The notes below the pieces were generated by a model. It did not search any database and was not told the DNA's origin. It saw nothing but the letters and a program-made list of their open reading frames with translations. The translations under genes were made by a program, and so were the position numbers. Positions 1 to 7,314 of a stretch of 17,016 nt of DNA are shown piece by piece; the first letter of the stretch is position 1, and the number at the start of each line of letters is the position of its first letter. Origin of the DNA: Pelagilacustribacter hypolimneticus (GTDB lineage: Bacteria; Pseudomonadota; Alphaproteobacteria; Pelagibacterales; Pelagibacteraceae); the NCBI GenBank assembly GCA_965235125.1, contig CBDDXH010000019.1:1-17016 (forward strand), read 5' to 3'.

Positions 1-1
1 T

Positions 2-886
2 GAAATGAGTCAGGCTGTAGCATCTGTTGGACAAATTTATTTAATAAACGAATTTCAGAAACTATTTGAAAGAAATAAAATTAAAATAGGACAAATTCTT
101 ATTACTCCTGATGATACTGAGCAAAGAAGAAGAGCACTAAATGCGAGAAGAACATTTGAAAACCTCTTTAAACTTAAGGCGGTACCTGTTGTTAATGAAA
201 ATGATACTACCGCTACTTCGGAAATAAAATATGGTGACAATGATAGACTGGCATCTAGAGTTGCTCAAATTATTGGAGCAGATTTATTAATAATTTTGTC
301 GGATGTTGATGGGCTTTATGAAACTGTTTCAAACAAAAAAAGTTTAATTAGAAAAGTTGAAGTCATTGATAATAATATTTTTAATTTAGTTGATAAAAAA
401 ATTAATGCTTATGGATCTGGAGGCATGACAACCAAACTTGAGGCTGCTAAAATTTGTATGAATGCAGGTTGTAACATGTTGATTGCAAATGGAAGTGACT
501 TTAATCCTATTGAAAGAATTATTAAAAAAAAATTATTTACATGGTTTGTACCAAAAATTTCTAATTTAGATGCAAGAAAAAAATGGATAATAAGCTCGTT
601 GTCGAAGTCGGCAAAAATTTATATCGATCAAGGTGCGTGCAAAGCATTAAAATCAGGAAAAAGTTTGCTGCCAGCGGGTATCACTAAAGTTTCAGGAACT
701 TTTAATAAAGGGGACAATATATTAATTGTCGACAATAATAATGTTGATATCGCTAGAGCTTTATCTTCCTTTACATCCAGTGAAATAAATAAAATTAAAG
801 GTTTGCAGAGCGATCAAATAGAAAATATTCTTGGATATGCCAGTAAGTCAGAAATAGTTCATAAAGACGATATGGTTATATTATGA
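2..886 (+). CDS. proB: Glutamate 5-kinase, 5'-truncated by window edge
   Basis: ProB phosphorylates L-glutamate to glutamyl 5-phosphate, the first and normally feedback-controlled step of cytosolic proline synthesis. The frame is open to the window edge. The Met at nt 5 follows a Glu codon and aligns with the inside of the kinase domain (MSQAVASVGQ), so it is not the start; roughly 70-80 residues are missing upstream. Visible kinase signatures are NENDTTATSEIKYGDND (substrate and nucleotide region), LLIILSDVDGLY and the glycine-rich AYGSGGMTTKLEAA. The last part, about nt 600-860 (DQGACKALKSGKSLLPAGI onward), is the C-terminal PUA domain found in long-form ProB. The stop overlaps the proA start by 4 nt (ATGA), so the two pathway enzymes are probably translationally coupled. 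Identification is secure; only the N-terminus is unseen. Confidence 0.96.
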   Translation, partial: EMSQAVASVGQIYLINEFQKLFERNKIKIGQILITPDDTEQRRRALNARRTFENLFKLKAVPVVNENDTTATSEIKYGDNDRLASRVAQIIGADLLIILSDVDGLYETVSNKKSLIRKVEVIDNNIFNLVDKKINAYGSGGMTTKLEAAKICMNAGCNMLIANGSDFNPIERIIKKKLFTWFVPKISNLDARKKWIISSLSKSAKIYIDQGACKALKSGKSLLPAGITKVSGTFNKGDNILIVDNNNVDIARALSSFTSSEINKIKGLQSDQIENILGYASKSEIVHKDDMVIL

Positions 887-2124
887 ATAAATTAAAACAA
901 ATTGGGCTAAATGCTAAAAAAGCTTTTTTTCAACTTAATGCGATAGACTCAAAAAAAATAAATAAAGTCCTTAATACCTATAACCAGCTTTTATTAAAAA
1001 ATAAAAAAAAAATTCTTAAAGAAAATTTAAAAGATGTAAAATTTTCAAAAAGGGAATATTTATTAGATAGACTTATATTGGATGAAAAAAGAATTGATGG
1101 AATAAGAAGCTCTATAAATGAGATTATTAAATTTAAAAGTCCTCTTAATAAAACTTTAGAAGATTGGCGAAGACCCAATGGTCTCAGAATTAAAAAAGTT
1201 ACAACTCCAATAGGCGTAATAGGAATAATTTATGAAAGTCGACCAAATGTAACAGCTGATGTATCTGCTTTAAGTCTTAAATCTGGTAATTGTGCTATTT
1301 TAAGGGGTGGTTCAGAAGCTTTTAATTCTAACAAAATATTAGCTGACCTATTTAGAGAATCTTTAAGTAAAAATAAAATTGATAAAAATTGCATTCAATT
1401 TATTGAAGATAAAAATAGAAATGTTGTAAATTTTTTACTTTCTAATATGTCAGAATACATAGATGTTATCGTTCCTAGAGGTGGGAAAGAGCTTGTAAAA
1501 AAAGTCCAACAACTTTCTAGAATTCATGTAATTGGACACCTTGAGGGGCTATGTCATATTTATGTAGATAAAGATGCCGACACATCTATGGCAACAAAAG
1601 TAGTTGCTAATGCTAAAATGAGAAGAACAAGTATATGTGGCGCGGTTGAAACGTTATTAATAGATTCTAAATCATTAAGAAAACATGCAGTGCCAATTAT
1701 AGATAAACTTGAATCTTTAGGGTGTGAAATCATTGTAGATAAAAAAATTAATCAAATATTTAAAAATAAATTTAAATTAGCAAAGGAAACTGATTGGAAA
1801 ACAGAATATTTAGATGCAAAAATTTCAATTAAATCAGTGAATGGAGTCCATGAAGCAAAAGAGCATATATTAAAATATGGCACCATGCATACCGATAGTA
1901 TTATTACAAATAATTTAAAAACTGCACAAATTTTTTTAAAAGGTGTAAACAGTGCAATTGCTATGCATAATGTTTCTACACAATTTGCTGATGGTGGTGA
2001 ATTTGGTTTTGGTGGAGAGATTGGTATTTCAACGAATAAATTACCACCTCGAGGGCCAGTAGGAGTGGATCAATTAACTTCTTACAAATATATCGTTTCA
2101 GGAAATGGAACTATTAGGTCTTAA
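883..2124 (+). CDS. proA: Gamma-glutamyl phosphate reductase
   Basis: ProA reduces glutamyl 5-phosphate with NADPH to glutamate-5-semialdehyde, the second step of proline synthesis; it belongs to the aldehyde dehydrogenase superfamily. The protein has 413 residues, close to the usual length of about 415. Recognisable segments are VTTPIGVIGIIYESRPNVT near residues 105-125, the LKSGNCAILRGGSEA nucleotide-binding loop, VIVPRGGKELV, and RRTSICGAVETLLID with the predicted catalytic Cys252. The C-terminal HNVSTQFADGGEFGFGGEIG block is also typical. The ATG lies in the proB stop (4-nt overlap), which fixes the start. A run of ten A (1003-1012) lies in its N-terminal Lys-rich helix region but the frame is intact. 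nadD follows after 6 nt. Confidence 0.98.
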   Translation: MNKLKQIGLNAKKAFFQLNAIDSKKINKVLNTYNQLLLKNKKKILKENLKDVKFSKREYLLDRLILDEKRIDGIRSSINEIIKFKSPLNKTLEDWRRPNGLRIKKVTTPIGVIGIIYESRPNVTADVSALSLKSGNCAILRGGSEAFNSNKILADLFRESLSKNKIDKNCIQFIEDKNRNVVNFLLSNMSEYIDVIVPRGGKELVKKVQQLSRIHVIGHLEGLCHIYVDKDADTSMATKVVANAKMRRTSICGAVETLLIDSKSLRKHAVPIIDKLESLGCEIIVDKKINQIFKNKFKLAKETDWKTEYLDAKISIKSVNGVHEAKEHILKYGTMHTDSIITNNLKTAQIFLKGVNSAIAMHNVSTQFADGGEFGFGGEIGISTNKLPPRGPVGVDQLTSYKYIVSGNGTIRS

Positions 2125-2130
2125 TCAATA

Positions 2131-2658
2131 ATGATTAGATCTAATAGAAAAAAAATTGGACTTTTGGGAGGAAGTTTTGACCCACCACACCAAGGGCATT
2201 TAAAAATATCAAAAATAGCTATAAATAAATTATCACTAGATAAACTTTACTGGTGCGTAACAGAACAGAATCCTTTTAAAAAAAAAACTTTTTTTTCATT
2301 ATCAAAAAGAATAAAAAAAAGTAAACTATTAACATCTGAGATAAAAAAAATAAAAGTTAAATATTTTGAAGATAAAATAAAATCTAATCGCTCAATAGAT
2401 TTAATAAAGTATTTAAATAAAAAAAATAAAAAAACTGAATTCTTCCTAATTATTGGATCGGATAATCTTATTAATTTGCATAAGTGGAAGAATTGGAAAC
2501 TATTAACAAAATTAATAAAAATAGTAGTATTTTCCCGAAAGGACTATGATATTAAAGTTAGAAAATCTGCTATAACTAAACAATTGAAAAAAATTATTTT
2601 TATTAAAAACAAACCAATCAATATTTCTTCAACACAAATTAGAGAAAAATTAGCTTAG
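2131..2658 (+). CDS. nadD: Nicotinate-mononucleotide adenylyltransferase
   Basis: NadD joins nicotinate mononucleotide to the AMP moiety of ATP, giving deamido-NAD, the next-to-last step of NAD synthesis. The nucleotidyltransferase signature GGSFDPPHQGHL is at residues 13-24, and the second signature ISSTQIR at 165-171, right at the C-terminus. FFLIIGSDNLINLHKWKNW in the middle is the typical substrate-binding core. With 175 residues it is somewhat shorter than many family members (about 190-210), and it is very Lys/Ile-rich. A stretch of ten A, one C and eight T (2278-2296) encodes FKKKTFF without breaking the frame. It lies 6 nt after proA and 5 nt before rsfS, an arrangement (proA-nadD-rsfS) common in Alphaproteobacteria. 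Confidence 0.95.
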   Translation: MIRSNRKKIGLLGGSFDPPHQGHLKISKIAINKLSLDKLYWCVTEQNPFKKKTFFSLSKRIKKSKLLTSEIKKIKVKYFEDKIKSNRSIDLIKYLNKKNKKTEFFLIIGSDNLINLHKWKNWKLLTKLIKIVVFSRKDYDIKVRKSAITKQLKKIIFIKNKPINISSTQIREKLA

Positions 2659-2663
2659 TTTTA

Positions 2664-3011
2664 ATGAAAATATCAGATATTAAGAAAAAAATTGAAATTA
2701 TTTTAGATAATAATAAAGCCAAAAACATTGTGTCCATTGATCTTAAAAAAAAATCTTATATCGCAGATTATATGATAATTGCCTCAGGTACTTCCACAAG
2801 ACACCTACAATCTTTGTCAGAAAATTTGGTTAGAGAATTAAAAAAGATAGGTGTAGATAATTGTAGAATTGAAGGAAGAGAAAGCGCTGATTGGAAATTA
2901 GTTGATGCTGTTGATGTTATAGTGCATATTTTTAATCCAGAAAAAAGAGAATTTTACGATCTTGAAAAAATGTGGTCAGAGCCTATTCCTAAGGAAAAAG
3001 CATCATTATGA
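2664..3011 (+). CDS. rsfS: Ribosomal silencing factor RsfS (Iojap family)
   Basis: RsfS binds ribosomal protein uL14 on the large subunit and blocks joining of the two subunits, lowering translation when nutrients run out. The 115-residue protein matches the usual length of this single-domain family. Signature segments are DYMIIASGTSTRHLQSLSEN (about residues 35-54) and GRESADWKLVDAVDVIVHIF (about 73-92), followed by FYDLEKMW near the C-terminus. The ATG comes 5 nt after nadD, and the nadD-rsfS pairing is widely conserved. Its TGA stop overlaps the ctpA ATG by 4 nt. In many alphaproteobacteria rlmH and a peptidoglycan hydrolase gene come next; here they are absent at this position. Confidence 0.95.
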   Translation: MKISDIKKKIEIILDNNKAKNIVSIDLKKKSYIADYMIIASGTSTRHLQSLSENLVRELKKIGVDNCRIEGRESADWKLVDAVDVIVHIFNPEKREFYDLEKMWSEPIPKEKASL

Positions 3012-4159
3012 GAAAAAGAAATTTTTTTATTTTATTTATATTTTTAATTAATTTCTTAAGCATTAATTATCTTCACTCTAAAAATTCAAATGAACTTTAT
3101 GAAAAAATAGATTTATTTGGTGAAGTTTTAGAGATTATAAAACAAGATTATGTGGATGACGTTAACCAGGTAGATATTATGGACTCTGCTATTAATGGTC
3201 TTTTACAATCTTTAGATCCTTATTCTGCTTATATGAGTCCAAAATCATTTGAGGGAATGCAAACTGATACTAAAGGCGAATTTGGTGGCCTTGGAATAGA
3301 GATAGGAATGGAATCTGGTGTTGTTAAAGTAATTTCTCCCATTGATGATACTCCAGCTGCAAATGCTGGAATTAAAGCCGGAGATTACATAGTTAAAATT
3401 AATGATGAACAAGTTCAAGGCAAAACCTTAACTGAAGCTATTGAACTGATGCGTGGTACTATTGGCTCAAGTATCAAATTAACAGTTAGAAGAAAAAATG
3501 TAAGAAATGCTTTAGAATTTAAAATTACTAGAGCAATTATAGAAGTTAAATCTGTTGAAGCTAAAATAATTGGAAATAAAAAAGAAATTGGATATTTAAG
3601 ATTAAAATCTTTTAATGAAAACAGTGATGAACAATTATTTAAATATATTAATAGTTTTGAAAAAAATAATAAGCTTGTGGGCTACATTCTAGATTTAAGA
3701 AATAATCCCGGTGGGTTGTTAACGCAAGCTATTAATGTAACAGATTTTTTCTTGGATGAAGGAGAAATAGTTTCAACTAAAGGAAGAAAAATTACTGAAA
3801 CAAGAAGATTTTTTTCTAAAAAAGGCGACAATATTGATGGTAAACCATTAATTGTCTTAATTAATAATGGTTCTGCTTCAGCTGCAGAAATTGTATCTGG
3901 TGCATTAAAGGATCATAAAAGAGCAATTATTTTAGGAGAAAACTCCTACGGAAAAGGTTCAGTTCAATCTATTATCCCTCTTAAGAATGGAGGAGGACTA
4001 AGATTAACTATATCAAAATATTATTTACCATCAGGTAAATCAATCTCAGAAGTGGGTGTTTCTCCAGATATTTTTGTAGAAGAAGTTGGAAATGATTTTA
4101 AAATAAATACTGATACTGATAATCAATTAAAGTATGCAGTTGACCTACTTAAATCCTAA
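3008..4159 (+). CDS. ctpA: Carboxyl-terminal processing protease, S41 family
   Basis: This is a periplasmic serine protease that trims or degrades proteins from their C-terminus; family members act on cell-envelope proteins. The first 25 or so residues (MRKRNFFILFIFLINFLSIN) are a basic end plus a hydrophobic stretch, i.e. a Sec signal peptide or membrane anchor. A PDZ domain covers about residues 93-165 (GGLGIEIG to LTVRR). The S41 catalytic core follows, with LDLRNNPGGLL, then GSASAAEI containing predicted nucleophile Ser291, and GENSYGKGSVQS containing predicted Lys316; the spacing of 25 equals that of the Ser/Lys dyad of E. coli Prc. Length 383 is close to the CtpA type. The start overlaps the rsfS stop by 4 nt; rppH begins 2 nt after its stop. 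The exact subtype (CtpA or CtpB) cannot be decided from sequence alone. Confidence 0.94.
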   Translation: MRKRNFFILFIFLINFLSINYLHSKNSNELYEKIDLFGEVLEIIKQDYVDDVNQVDIMDSAINGLLQSLDPYSAYMSPKSFEGMQTDTKGEFGGLGIEIGMESGVVKVISPIDDTPAANAGIKAGDYIVKINDEQVQGKTLTEAIELMRGTIGSSIKLTVRRKNVRNALEFKITRAIIEVKSVEAKIIGNKKEIGYLRLKSFNENSDEQLFKYINSFEKNNKLVGYILDLRNNPGGLLTQAINVTDFFLDEGEIVSTKGRKITETRRFFSKKGDNIDGKPLIVLINNGSASAAEIVSGALKDHKRAIILGENSYGKGSVQSIIPLKNGGGLRLTISKYYLPSGKSISEVGVSPDIFVEEVGNDFKINTDTDNQLKYAVDLLKS

Positions 4160-4161
4160 CA

Positions 4162-4632
4162 ATGAAAAATAAACAACTCCCTCTTAGAACTGGAGTTGGT
4201 GCAATTGTTCTTAATTCAGAAAATAAAGTTTTTGTTGGTAAGCGAGCGGACAACCCCTTTAATAACTGGCAAATGCCCCAAGGTGGAGTAGATGCCGGGG
4301 AGTCATTGCTTAAAGCAATGACTAGAGAATTAGTAGAAGAAACTAGTATAAAAAATATAAAAATTTTAAAAGAGTTTGATCAATGGCTAGAATATGAACT
4401 ACCTGAAAACTTACTTGGAAAAATATGGAAAGGAAAATACAGAGGTCAAAAACAAAAATGGTTTATAGTCAGGTTTTTAGGTGATGATAATGAAATAAAC
4501 ATAAACACAAAGTACCGAGAATTTATTGATTGGCAATGGGTTGATATTGAAAAACTTCCAGAGCTTATTGTGCTTTTTAAAAAGCATATTTATGAACAAA
4601 TTGTAAAAGAATTAAAAAAATTTATTAATTAA
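4162..4632 (+). CDS. rppH: RNA pyrophosphohydrolase (Nudix family)
   Basis: RppH removes pyrophosphate from the 5' triphosphate of mRNAs, opening them to 5'-end-dependent decay; relatives also cleave diadenosine polyphosphates. The Nudix box runs from Gly41 to Ile63 (GGVDAGE, then RELVEETSI), with the metal-binding REL-EE core (Glu56, Glu59, Glu60) intact. The consensus Gly after the EE pair is Ser62 here. WQMPQGG before the box and QKWFIVRF plus the C-terminal WQWVDIEKLPELIVLFKKHI are typical of RppH rather than of other Nudix subfamilies. Length 156 fits the family. It is the last gene of the + strand run, 2 nt after ctpA, and its last 8 nt overlap the end of atpC on the opposite strand. 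Confidence 0.93.
   Translation: MKNKQLPLRTGVGAIVLNSENKVFVGKRADNPFNNWQMPQGGVDAGESLLKAMTRELVEETSIKNIKILKEFDQWLEYELPENLLGKIWKGKYRGQKQKWFIVRFLGDDNEININTKYREFIDWQWVDIEKLPELIVLFKKHIYEQIVKELKKFIN
4571..4586. repeat. 16-nt perfect palindrome near convergent gene ends
   Basis: The sequence TGCTTTTTAAAAAGCA is its own reverse complement. It lies inside the last codons of rppH, about 40 nt past the atpC stop as seen from the - strand. As RNA it could form a six-pair stem with a four-base loop. No clear run of U follows on either strand, so a terminator role is only a guess; it may be coding sequence that happens to be symmetric. Confidence 0.3.
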
Positions 4633-5014
4633 TTTGTTTAAGAGCTTCAAGTTTGTGGTTTAGAGTGTATCTATCTTTGTCTTGAATATCGGGACTCTGT
4701 AAAAGAGTCTCAGAATTTTCAAGAATTCTTGTAATCATATTTTTTGTAAGTTTATCTAATTTGATCACAGACGACGAAAGAATTAAAAGTTTATTGTTTA
4801 AAAACTCAACCGTGCCCTCTTCAACATAAAATTTTTCAATTTTGTTGTCTTCTACTACTTCAAGAAACCCAGGCCTTAAAAAGGTAACTAAAGAAATATG
4901 ATCTTTTAAAATCGTCATTAAACCCTCATAGGCAGGTAAGGTCACTTGTTTTACTTCTTGTTTTAAAAGAGTTTGATCAGGGCTAATTATTTCTAGATTA
5001 AATTTTTCAGACAT
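4625..5014 (-). CDS. atpC: F1 ATP synthase subunit epsilon
   Basis: Epsilon is part of the central stalk of F1 and, in many bacteria, restrains ATP hydrolysis. The 129-residue protein shows the N-terminal beta-sandwich domain signature, with LEIISPDQTLL near residues 7-17 and LPAYEGLMTILKDHISLVTFL near 26-46, and a charged helical C-terminus (LDKLTKNMITRILENSETLL). Length is normal for alphaproteobacteria. It is the last gene of the atpHAGDC run, starting 6 nt after the atpD stop; no strong Shine-Dalgarno sequence precedes it, so it probably depends on translation of atpD. Its 3' end overlaps the rppH stop on the other strand by 8 nt. Confidence 0.96.
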   Translation of the reverse strand: MSEKFNLEIISPDQTLLKQEVKQVTLPAYEGLMTILKDHISLVTFLRPGFLEVVEDNKIEKFYVEEGTVEFLNNKLLILSSSVIKLDKLTKNMITRILENSETLLQSPDIQDKDRYTLNHKLEALKQIN

Positions 5015-5020
5015 TGCTAA

Positions 5021-6436
5021 TTAGTTGTCTTGTGCCATTTTTTCAGCTTTTTCCACTGCTTCCTCAATAGGACCAACCATATAAAATGCTGATTCTGGTA
5101 AGTGATCGTATTCTCCTTTGCAGATTGCATCAAAACCTTTAATGGTTGAATCTAAATCAACTAACTTTCCAGGCGAGCCTGTAAAGACTTCCGCAACAAA
5201 AAATGGTTGAGATAAAAATCTCATAATTTTTCTTGCTCTTGCTACTGTAAGTTTATCTTGTTCCGATAATTCATCCATACCAAGAATTGCTATTATGTCT
5301 TGTAATGACTTATAAGCTTGCAAAATTCTTTGTACTTCACGTGCAACTCTGTAATGATCTTCACCAACTACTCTTGGGTCAAGTATTCTTGAAGTTGAAT
5401 CTAAAGGATCTACAGCTGGATAAATACCTAATTCTGCAATTTGTCTTGATAGTACGGTTGTAGCGTCTAGATGAGCAAAAGATGTTGCTGGCGCAGGATC
5501 TGTTAGGTCATCTGCTGGGACATATATCGCTTGCACGGAAGTGATTGACCCTTTGTGCGTTGATGTAATTCTTTCTTGTAAGTTTCCCATGTCAGTTGCT
5601 AAAGTTGGTTGGTATCCTACTGCTGATGGTATTCTTCCTAATAAGGCAGAAACTTCTGAGCCCGCTTGTGTAAACCTAAATATATTGTCTATAAAAAATA
5701 AAACGTCTTGTCCTTCTTGATCTCTGAAATATTCAGCAAGTGTTAAACCAGTTAAAGCTACCCTGGCACGTGCCCCGGGTGGCTCGTTCATTTGTCCATA
5801 TACTAAAGCTGCTTTTGACCCTGGTCCATCTAGTTTAATAACTCCTGACTCTATCATTTCATGATAAAGGTCATTTCCTTCTCTAGTTCTTTCCCCCACT
5901 CCAGCAAAAACTGAAAATCCTCCATGAGCTTTTGCAATGTTGTTTATTAATTCCATAATAGTTACAGTTTTTCCAACGCCAGCACCGCCAAATAAACCAA
6001 CTTTCCCGCCTTTAGCGTAAGGTGCTAATAGGTCTATGACTTTAATTCCAGTAACTAAAATTTCTGTTTCTGTTGATTGATCAGTAAACTTTGGTGCCTG
6101 TCTATGAATAGGCCATCTTTCTTTTGTTTTTACTTCACCTTTTTCATCTATGGGTTCGCCAATAACATTTATTATTCTACCCAGTGTTTCCGGTCCAACA
6201 GGTACAGTAATAGGAGAACCTGTATTTATAACAATGTCTCCTCTTTTTAATCCCTCACTAGAATCCATAGCTATAGTTCTAACGCTACCTTCTCCCAGAT
6301 GTTGAGCAACTTCTAAAATTAATTTATTACCTCGGTTGTTAACTTCAAGTGCAGTAAAAATTTCAGGTAGTTCACCGTCGAAACTAACGTCTATAACGGC
6401 TCCTATGATTTGTGTAATTTTTCCAGTTTTGCTCAT
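5021..6436 (-). CDS. atpD: F1 ATP synthase subunit beta
   Basis: Beta carries the catalytic nucleotide sites of ATP synthase on the cytoplasmic side of the inner membrane. The Walker A loop GGAGVGKT is at residues 150-157, followed by the catalytic Glu182 in GVGERTREGND and the Walker B region DVLFFIDNIFRFTQAGSE. The N-terminal barrel starts GKITQIIGAVIDVSF. The DELSEQDKL segment in the C-terminal helical domain corresponds to the DELSEED loop. The 471-residue length is standard. It begins 2 nt after atpG on the - strand and is followed by atpC. It is less AT-rich than its neighbours, as expected of a highly conserved and highly expressed gene. Confidence 0.99.
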   Translation of the reverse strand: MSKTGKITQIIGAVIDVSFDGELPEIFTALEVNNRGNKLILEVAQHLGEGSVRTIAMDSSEGLKRGDIVINTGSPITVPVGPETLGRIINVIGEPIDEKGEVKTKERWPIHRQAPKFTDQSTETEILVTGIKVIDLLAPYAKGGKVGLFGGAGVGKTVTIMELINNIAKAHGGFSVFAGVGERTREGNDLYHEMIESGVIKLDGPGSKAALVYGQMNEPPGARARVALTGLTLAEYFRDQEGQDVLFFIDNIFRFTQAGSEVSALLGRIPSAVGYQPTLATDMGNLQERITSTHKGSITSVQAIYVPADDLTDPAPATSFAHLDATTVLSRQIAELGIYPAVDPLDSTSRILDPRVVGEDHYRVAREVQRILQAYKSLQDIIAILGMDELSEQDKLTVARARKIMRFLSQPFFVAEVFTGSPGKLVDLDSTIKGFDAICKGEYDHLPESAFYMVGPIEEAVEKAEKMAQDN

Positions 6437-6438
6437 AA

Positions 6439-7314
6439 TTATAAACTTTCTGCTCCAGAAATTATTTCAATTAATTCTTTAGTAATAGAAGCTTGTCTGC
6501 TTCTATTATAAACAATAGTTAACTTATTTACTAAATCTCCTGCATTTCTTGTAGCATTATCCATCGCAGTCATTCTTGAACCTTGTTCGCTTGCTGAGTT
6601 TTCTAAAAAAGCTCTAAACACTTGAGTTGAAATATTTTTTGGTAACAGGTCTTGAAGTATCTCGTCTTCATCTGGTTCAAACTCATAAAATGTTTCTTCA
6701 TTTTTTTTAGAGTTTTCTTTTTTTTCGGAAGGAATTATTTGTTGTGCTTGAGGAATCTGAGTCATTACATTTTTAAAGTTATTATAAAATAAAATACATT
6801 TATCAAATTTATTTTTATTAAATAAGTCTATAATTATTTTTCCAACTTCATCTGCTTCAACAAATGATATATTTTTTTTGTCTTTAAAACTCAATTTCTT
6901 TATTATATATTTACCGAATTCTCTTTTTATCTGATCATACCCTTTAGAGCCAACTGTAATTATTTTTAATTCTTTTCCTTCTTTTAAAATTTTAAGAAAA
7001 TTGTTTTTGGCTAATCTACAAATATTAGTATTAAAACCACCACATAAACCCCGATCTGAAGTCATGACAACGCATAAATGAACTTGGTCTTTGCCAGTAC
7101 CTATTAATAATTTTGGCGCATTGGCTGGATCGCTGATTGACTCGGTTAAATTTAAAATAATATTTTGCATTTTTTCACTGTAAGGTCTTCCTTTTTCAGC
7201 GCTCTCTTGCGCTTTTCGAAGCTTTGCAGCTGCCACCATTTTCATAGCTTTGGTAATCTTTTGAGTAGATTTAACACTTACAATTCTTTTTCTTAAATAA
7301 TCTAAACTAGCCAT
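6439..7314 (-). CDS. atpG: F1 ATP synthase subunit gamma
   Basis: Gamma is the rotating shaft that couples proton flow through Fo to catalysis in the alpha/beta ring. The N-terminal helix (LRKRIVSVKSTQKITKAMKM) and the C-terminal helix (EQGSRMTAMDNATRNAGDLV to the end) that form the coiled-coil shaft are both present, as is the conserved SDRGLCGGFNTNI near residues 89-101. Length 291 is normal. A charged insertion around residues 195-220 (rich in Glu, Lys and Asp) resembles the insert seen in other alphaproteobacterial gammas. The ATG overlaps the atpA stop by 1 nt (TAATG), suggesting re-initiation by the same ribosomes. The first two residues upstream of the helix (MASLDYL) support this start. 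Confidence 0.98.
   Translation of the reverse strand: MASLDYLRKRIVSVKSTQKITKAMKMVAAAKLRKAQESAEKGRPYSEKMQNIILNLTESISDPANAPKLLIGTGKDQVHLCVVMTSDRGLCGGFNTNICRLAKNNFLKILKEGKELKIITVGSKGYDQIKREFGKYIIKKLSFKDKKNISFVEADEVGKIIIDLFNKNKFDKCILFYNNFKNVMTQIPQAQQIIPSEKKENSKKNEETFYEFEPDEDEILQDLLPKNISTQVFRAFLENSASEQGSRMTAMDNATRNAGDLVNKLTIVYNRSRQASITKELIEIISGAESL

Noticed and set aside
5..7. ATG at nt 5 as start of proB
   Set aside because: The frame is open upstream (Glu codon at 2-4) and the residues match the middle of the ProB kinase domain, so the gene starts before the window.
6594..6760. Charged segment of AtpG as a possible frameshift or inserted sequence
   Set aside because: A Glu/Lys/Asp-rich loop of this kind at this point is common in alphaproteobacterial gamma subunits, and the C-terminal helix continues correctly in frame.
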